Shown: piece after piece, positions 58,828 to 64,000 of the stretch | Layout of the letters: the number at the start of each line of letters is the position of its first letter | Position numbering within the stretch: the stretch's first letter is position 1 | Source: Pseudanabaena cinerea FACHB-1277 | Lineage (GTDB): Bacteria; Cyanobacteriota; Cyanobacteriia; Pseudanabaenales; Pseudanabaenaceae | DNA: 64,000 nucleotides | Assembly (NCBI RefSeq): GCF_014696345.1 | Contig: NZ_JACJPY010000002.1 | Location: forward strand, 62,001 to 126,000 | Direction: 5' to 3' | Position numbers and translations under genes: made by a program | Notes under the pieces: model-generated | Database searches by the model: none | Told to the model about the DNA's origin: nothing | Seen by the model: the letters and a program-made list of their open reading frames with translations, nothing else

Positions 58828-58834
58828 CTTCCCT

Positions 58835-59302
58835 ATGCCCACCATCGTTGATATCGCCGTTAGCAATAGCGACTTCTCCACCCTCGTTACGGCTGTGAGC
58901 GCCGCTAACCTAGTTTCTGCCTTGCAAAGTCCAGGTCCTTTCACCGTCTTTGCACCCACCGATGCCGCCTTTGCCAAATTACCTGCGGGAACGATTACTA
59001 CCCTTGTGCAGAATATTCCCCAGCTATCAAGGATTCTCACTTATCATGTGGTATCAGGGAAATATACAAAGGCAGATTTACAGAATACTAAATTCTTAAC
59101 TTCCCTAGAAGGCTCTCACATTGATCTAAATATTGATGGGGATACCTTTGAGGCAAATAATGCTACCGTGATCGCCGCCGACATTGAGGCAGACAATGGC
59201 ATTATTCATGTCATTGATACGGTGATCCTGATGCGCCCCCATTGGGTCGCGTCAATTATGGAATCAGGAAGAAAGCAAGTTTTTTCTGGTGATTTGGCGT
59301 AA
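58835..59302 (+). CDS. cupS: Fasciclin-domain protein, CupS-like
   Basis: [40 protein letters not shown]; fourth gene of the NDH-1MS operon order. Confidence 0.88.
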   Translation: MPTIVDIAVSNSDFSTLVTAVSAANLVSALQSPGPFTVFAPTDAAFAKLPAGTITTLVQNIPQLSRILTYHVVSGKYTKADLQNTKFLTSLEGSHIDLNIDGDTFEANNATVIAADIEADNGIIHVIDTVILMRPHWVASIMESGRKQVFSGDLA

Positions 59303-59460
59303 AGATCTACATAAAGGGTTTTTACTAACAGATCACTCATTGATTTGGGCTAAACATAAATTTAAGGTGACGATCGCTTCACAGGGGCAAAATTCACTAT
59401 CTTTTAGTCTTTATTTTATAGATAGCGACTTGGATTATGTAATATTTATTATAAATGCGA

Positions 59461-59488
59461 TTGCAATTTTGGTGAAAAATACTATAAT
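59461..59488 (+). promoter_or_regulatory. Sigma70-type promoter candidate for pncB (TTGCAA-16-TATAAT)
   Basis: Read directly, about 30 bp upstream of the start codon. Confidence 0.4.
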
Positions 59489-59518
59489 ACAGGCATAAGC
59501 TTTATCCCCATCAAAGCC

Positions 59519-60880
59519 ATGAGCGCGATCGCCACCAATCCTGCTGCTAACCAAATTTCTAAGCAAGCCCTTAGCCTCAAACCCGCACCATTAAACGTCG
59601 CGCCCGATGAGTATGGACTGCTCACTGATTTGTATCAACTGACGATGGGGGCTTGCTATGTCCATGAAAAATGCGATCGCCGCCGCGCCAGTTTTGAGTT
59701 GTTTGTGCGCCGACTCCCCAAGGGATTTGGTTATTTAATTGCGATGGGGCTGACGCAGGCGGTGGAATATCTGCAAAATATCTGCTTTAGCCCCGAACAA
59801 ATTGCCGCACTCCAAGGCACTGGGCTATTTGCCAATGCCGATCACCGCTTTTGGGAAATGTTAGCGAACTTCCGTTTTGAGGGCGATCTGTGGGCTGTGC
59901 CTGAAGGGACGGTGATGTTTGCTAATGAGCCTTTTTTAAGGATCGAAGCCCCACTTTGGCAGGCGCAATTGGTGGAAACCTATCTGTTAAATACGATCAA
60001 TTACCAAACCCTGATTGCTTCTAAAGCCGCCAGAATGCGGGATGTGGCGGGCGATCGCCTCACTTTATTAGAATTTGGTACGCGCCGTGCCTTTAGTCCG
60101 CAAGCGTCACTTTGGGCAGCAAGAGCCGCGATCGCCGCAGGTATGGATGCCACCTCCAATGTACTAGCCGCCTTGAAGCTGGGGAGACAGCCAAGCGGTA
60201 CAATGGCTCATGCCTTGGTGATGGCGCTGAGTGCCACCGCAGGCAGTGAGGCACAGGCTTTTAGTGCTTTTCACCAAGTATTTCCCGATAGCCCTTTATT
60301 GATCGATACCTTTGACACGATCGCGGCGGCGCACGATCTCGCCACAAAGATGCAAACTGGTGAGATGCAGGTCAAAGGTGTGAGGATTGATTCGGGGGAT
60401 ATTGCGGCAATTTCTCAGGAATTGAAAACGATTCTCCCTGATGTGGCGATTTTTGCCAGTGGTGATATTGACGAAGCGGAGATTTTACGGCTTAAGGCTG
60501 CACCCATTGATGGCTATGGCATCGGCACAAAGTTGGTTACAGGTGCGCCCGTCAATGGCGTTTATAAATTGGTGGAAATTGATAATATCCCTGTTGCCAA
60601 AAAATCCGTTGGCAAACAATCGCTCGCTGGGCGCAAGCAAATTTGGCGCAGTTTTGAGCATGGTGTAATCACAGGCGATCGCCTCACCCATATTTCCACA
60701 GTTCCTAAAGGCGATGAGCAACCTTTGCTAGAGTGCCTCATGCACAATGGCGAATTATTAAAACCATTGGACAGCCTAGAGGCGATCGCCCAACGTACTC
60801 GCGATTCGGTGCGATCGCTGCCAAAATCTATCCGCCATATTGCGGAACCTACAAGCTTAGAAGCAAAAATTGATATTTAA
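59519..60880 (+). CDS. pncB: Nicotinate phosphoribosyltransferase
   Basis: LTDLYQLTMGACY; ASFELFVRRLPKGFGYLIAMG; LLEFGTRRAFSPQA; GVRIDSGDIAAIS. Confidence 0.94.
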   Translation: MSAIATNPAANQISKQALSLKPAPLNVAPDEYGLLTDLYQLTMGACYVHEKCDRRRASFELFVRRLPKGFGYLIAMGLTQAVEYLQNICFSPEQIAALQGTGLFANADHRFWEMLANFRFEGDLWAVPEGTVMFANEPFLRIEAPLWQAQLVETYLLNTINYQTLIASKAARMRDVAGDRLTLLEFGTRRAFSPQASLWAARAAIAAGMDATSNVLAALKLGRQPSGTMAHALVMALSATAGSEAQAFSAFHQVFPDSPLLIDTFDTIAAAHDLATKMQTGEMQVKGVRIDSGDIAAISQELKTILPDVAIFASGDIDEAEILRLKAAPIDGYGIGTKLVTGAPVNGVYKLVEIDNIPVAKKSVGKQSLAGRKQIWRSFEHGVITGDRLTHISTVPKGDEQPLLECLMHNGELLKPLDSLEAIAQRTRDSVRSLPKSIRHIAEPTSLEAKIDI

Positions 60881-61017
60881 GAGATGAGTTGTTTCGTAAA
60901 AGTAGTCTGTAGTTGATATCATGGGTTTAACTCAGGACTCACGTAAAAGCACCTATCGTAAGAGCAATTTATTTATTTATGAACTGCCCTTATGATGCTA
61001 AGCGGGGTTAAAACGGT

Positions 61018-61920
61018 TTGAGCGCAAAGCGCTATATTGGGAAATGCGAAACAAATATTTGCCATTCACAGCTTATTTGTATTGGCATAGGTAACATGAA
61101 AGGAAAACAGAATAGCAATGATTTTGTGTCAGTCGTTCAACTGACCGATACCCATTTGTTTGCAGATATTGAACATTCCTTAGTGGGCATCAAAACTGCC
61201 GCATCTTTGCAGCAAGTATTGATCGAGATGCAAAGGGTATTGCCAAGAACTGATTTGATCTTGATTACGGGGGATCTCAGTCAAGACTGTAGCGATGCTT
61301 CGTATATGCACCTGCGCGAAATGATCGATCGCCTTGAAATTCCCACCTATTGTCTAGCGGGTAATCATGACAGTCTGGCATTGATGCGATCGCATTTATC
61401 TAGCCCATTCATCAGCTTAGAATCTGCCTTGAATATTGGCAAATGGCGCATTCTATTACTTAGTTCAGTGGTAGAAAATGCAGTCTATGGGCGGCTTGAT
61501 CTGTCAGAGCTAGAAAAGCTAGAAGCCATGCTGCAACAGGAACCAGACCGCCCTACCTTAATAGCCTTTCATCACCCTGCTATTTCCATTAACTCGCAAT
61601 GGATGGATCAAATCAGTTTGGAAAATCAAGATGAATTTTGGGCAATTTGCGATCGCTATCCACAGGTGCAGGTTGTGATCAATGGTCACGCCCATCAAGA
61701 CTTTCAACAGATTTATGAAACTCTCCACAACTCCGTAATTTGTCTAGTCACACCTTCCACCTGCATTCAATTTACGCCGCAAAATTCTAAGTTCCAAATC
61801 GATCATCAATCTCCAGGGTTCAGACATTTACGGCTTTATAATGATGGCAGTATCGAAACAGAAGTATATCGTCTCAAGGTGAATAGCTTCAGTCCCGATC
61901 TCACCGCGATCGGCTATTGA
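61018..61920 (+). CDS. Metallophosphoesterase, CpdA-like 3',5'-cyclic-nucleotide phosphodiesterase
   Basis: QLTDTHLFAD, LITGDLSQD, CLAGNHDS, INGHAHQD; true start may be ATG 61096. Confidence 0.87.
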   Translation: MSAKRYIGKCETNICHSQLICIGIGNMKGKQNSNDFVSVVQLTDTHLFADIEHSLVGIKTAASLQQVLIEMQRVLPRTDLILITGDLSQDCSDASYMHLREMIDRLEIPTYCLAGNHDSLALMRSHLSSPFISLESALNIGKWRILLLSSVVENAVYGRLDLSELEKLEAMLQQEPDRPTLIAFHHPAISINSQWMDQISLENQDEFWAICDRYPQVQVVINGHAHQDFQQIYETLHNSVICLVTPSTCIQFTPQNSKFQIDHQSPGFRHLRLYNDGSIETEVYRLKVNSFSPDLTAIGY

Positions 61921-61934
61921 TAACAAAACCCAAT

Positions 61935-61982
61935 GGCACAAAAAGAAAGGGCAATTCATGAGTTGCCCTTTCTTTTTGTGCC
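61935..61982 (+). terminator. 20-bp-stem terminator GGCACAAAAAGAAAGGGCAA-TTCATGAG-TTGCCCTTTCTTTTTGTGCC
   Basis: Perfect stem read directly. Confidence 0.88.
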
Positions 61983-62140
61983 GTAATTAACGGAAACCCG
62001 CAATAACATGATTAAGTGATCTTTGGTAACTAAAGATACGACAACCAAAAGTCAAGTGTATTAAGAATAAATAGAACGATCTATTTAATAGATATTTATA
62101 GATATTTCGATCAAACACCCCCTCACTGGAAACAACGGTA

Positions 62141-62992
62141 ATGGAAACTAAAGTACTAATTAGTCCATCTGAGCTTATCGCTTTGCAAGAACAAGAACCT
62201 GTTGTCATAATTGATACGCGCGACAAGAGTGAATATGACATCGCTCATATCCCCAACGCTGTAAATATTCGAGACATCTTTACCTATCTAGCCACATCTA
62301 GTATGGAAGGAATTGAGAACTTGCAAGCTCATTTTGCTGAATTATTTGGAGCTGCTGGACTGTCAGGTAATGAAACAGCAGTGATCTATGAAGATGCAAT
62401 GAATAAAGGCTACGGGCAGTCATGTCGGGGTTATTTTCTGCTCAAATATCTAGGCTATCCCAAGGTTTGTATTCTGCACGGTGGCTTCAAGGCATGGCTT
62501 GCCGAAGGATATCCCACTACAACCGAAACTCCTACTCCGCAACAGCAAGTTTTCCCGTTGAATGTGGACGACTCAATTATGTTGACTGCGCCACAGATGT
62601 TAGATGTTTTAGGAAATAAAGCGATCGCTCTTTTAGATGTCAGGGATAAAGACGAATGGATGGCAGAAAGTTCTTCTCCCTATGGGAAAGATTTCTGTCC
62701 ACGCATGGGTAGAATCCCTGGCTCTGTCTGGATTGAGTGGTATGACTTTATGGTTCCCGATGCTGAAGTTCCCTCCTTCCGCCCTCAATCTGAAATTTTA
62801 GACATTTGCAGCAAGGCTGGAATTACACCAGATATTCCAGTGTACATTTATTGTTTCAAAGGCTCTAGAGCCTCGAATACGATGGTTGCTTTGAAAGAAG
62901 CTGGCTTCAAAGATGTCAGAAATTACTTTGCCTCTTGGAATGAGTGGTCACGGGATTATGCTTTACCAATTGAGTCTGGTGCACCCGCTTAA
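62141..62992 (+). CDS. Two-domain rhodanese-like sulfurtransferase
   Basis: VVIIDTRDKSEYDIAHIPNAVNI; ALLDVRDKDEWM; VYIYCFKGSRASNT. Confidence 0.9.
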   Translation: METKVLISPSELIALQEQEPVVIIDTRDKSEYDIAHIPNAVNIRDIFTYLATSSMEGIENLQAHFAELFGAAGLSGNETAVIYEDAMNKGYGQSCRGYFLLKYLGYPKVCILHGGFKAWLAEGYPTTTETPTPQQQVFPLNVDDSIMLTAPQMLDVLGNKAIALLDVRDKDEWMAESSSPYGKDFCPRMGRIPGSVWIEWYDFMVPDAEVPSFRPQSEILDICSKAGITPDIPVYIYCFKGSRASNTMVALKEAGFKDVRNYFASWNEWSRDYALPIESGAPA

Positions 62993-63125
62993 TTTTGACG
63001 TTCATATAAGGATATAGATCCCCCCAGCCCCCCTTTTTAAGGGGGATTGAGGGGAATATCTTAGATAGAAATAGAAAACTGTTTTCTTACAGCCTATTAA
63101 AGCCTTGAGTAGTACAGAAATATAA

Positions 63126-63722
63126 ATGATTAAACTATACGATTATTGGCTGTCAGGCAACTGTCACAAGGTTCGCTTGATGCTCTCTATATTAAAACTA
63201 GAGCATGAGTTGATCCCCATTAATATCAAAGAGCTAGAGCAGAAATCCCTTGACTTTCTCCAATTAAATCCTTTTGGTATGGTTCCCGTATTGACTGATG
63301 GAACAGAAATATTACGAGATTCTCAAGCAATTTTGTTTTACTTAGGCATGAAATATGGAGGAGATTGGCTACCAAGAGAGGCGGTGGCGATGAGTAAGGT
63401 GGTACAGTGGCTGTCAACATCGGCTCAAGATATTCAAAATAGTCTTGCGGCGGCAAGAGTACATTTCCTGCTAGGTAGAGATTTAAATATTGGGTTGGCA
63501 CAACAAAGGGCGCATAATTTACTTAAAACTATGGATAAGCACCTTGAAACTCGCCACTGGTTAGAAGGCGATCGCCCCACAATTGCTGATATTGCTTGCT
63601 TTCCCTATATAGCTTTAGCTGGAGATGCCAAGGTTTCTCTTGATGATTATCTAAACGTAGTTACATGGCTGGAAAGAGTAAAACAGATAGAGGGTTTTGT
63701 GTCTATGCAAGGTATGCTTTAA
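63126..63722 (+). CDS. Glutathione S-transferase family protein
   Basis: SGNCHKVRLMLSILKLEHELIPI; LNPFGMVPVLTDGTEILRDSQAILFYL. Confidence 0.92.
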   Translation: MIKLYDYWLSGNCHKVRLMLSILKLEHELIPINIKELEQKSLDFLQLNPFGMVPVLTDGTEILRDSQAILFYLGMKYGGDWLPREAVAMSKVVQWLSTSAQDIQNSLAAARVHFLLGRDLNIGLAQQRAHNLLKTMDKHLETRHWLEGDRPTIADIACFPYIALAGDAKVSLDDYLNVVTWLERVKQIEGFVSMQGML

Positions 63723-63783
63723 CCCCAAGTTAGCCATCAGATGCCCATAGATTCTGGGTTCGTTACTCTCTTCTTACTCAAAA

Positions 63784-63818
63784 ATTAGCGGTACATCGCA
63801 AAGGGTTGTACCGCTAAT
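63784..63818. terminator. Bidirectional hairpin ATTAGCGGTAC...GTACCGCTAAT
   Basis: 11-bp perfect stem between convergent genes. Confidence 0.75.
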
Positions 63819-63834
63819 TCCTGAGTTTTCATAT

Positions 63835-64000
63835 CTATAGCGCCAACATTTTTGACGTAACCATTAGACTTTCTTCGTATAACACTTCACGCCCCCAACG
63901 CTGCAACTGTTGCCCTAGTAAAGTATCAGCACTCTGATCTGACATAGGTGATACTTGATGTACACGATAGTTTTGGGCAGCTCCACCTGCTTCCATACGC
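63835..64000 (-). CDS. C-terminal end of an unidentified protein (truncated by window edge)
   Basis: RMEAGGAAQNYRVHQVSPMSDQSADTLLGQQLQRWGREVLYEESLMVTSKMLAL*. Confidence 0.55.
   Translation of the reverse strand, partial: RMEAGGAAQNYRVHQVSPMSDQSADTLLGQQLQRWGREVLYEESLMVTSKMLAL

Noticed and set aside
2261-62650. Very frequent GCGATCGC sites
   Set aside because: The highly iterated palindrome HIP1, a known feature of many cyanobacterial genomes.
1-64000. tRNA or rRNA genes
   Set aside because: None recognised by eye in the intergenic regions; a tRNAscan-SE/Infernal run would settle this.

Overview
Cyanobacterial chromosome segment (Pseudanabaena-like by gene content; species not proven). Most of it is housekeeping: ilvB (5' part), petH, a PhoR/SphS-type kinase, clpX-clpP-tig, psbK, priA, chlD, the ndhF3-ndhD3-cupA-cupS CO2-uptake operon, pncB, a cpdA-like gene, a rhodanese and a GST. 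Accessory material: (i) a pseudopilin/Hps-type locus with a 3173-aa HpsA-like protein; (ii) a complete-looking TnpB-only IS200/IS605-type element (about 4762-6083) inside an already decayed Rpn-family nuclease gene, for which both junctions can be rebuilt to the base; (iii) a membrane glycosyltransferase cluster with a PIG-V-like gene flanked by a direct duplication of the 5' end of the next gene; (iv) a three-Cys-motif (Gp37/Gp68, DUF5131) plus TcmP-like gene pair just upstream of priA and a HEPN/AbiJ-like gene just downstream; (v) phased heptanucleotide arrays in every intergenic gap of the ndhF3-ndhD3-cupA-cupS operon, abutting or close to the downstream start codons, with a similar arrangement between petH and the histidine kinase. 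Product calls come from reading the translations by eye; no database search was run.
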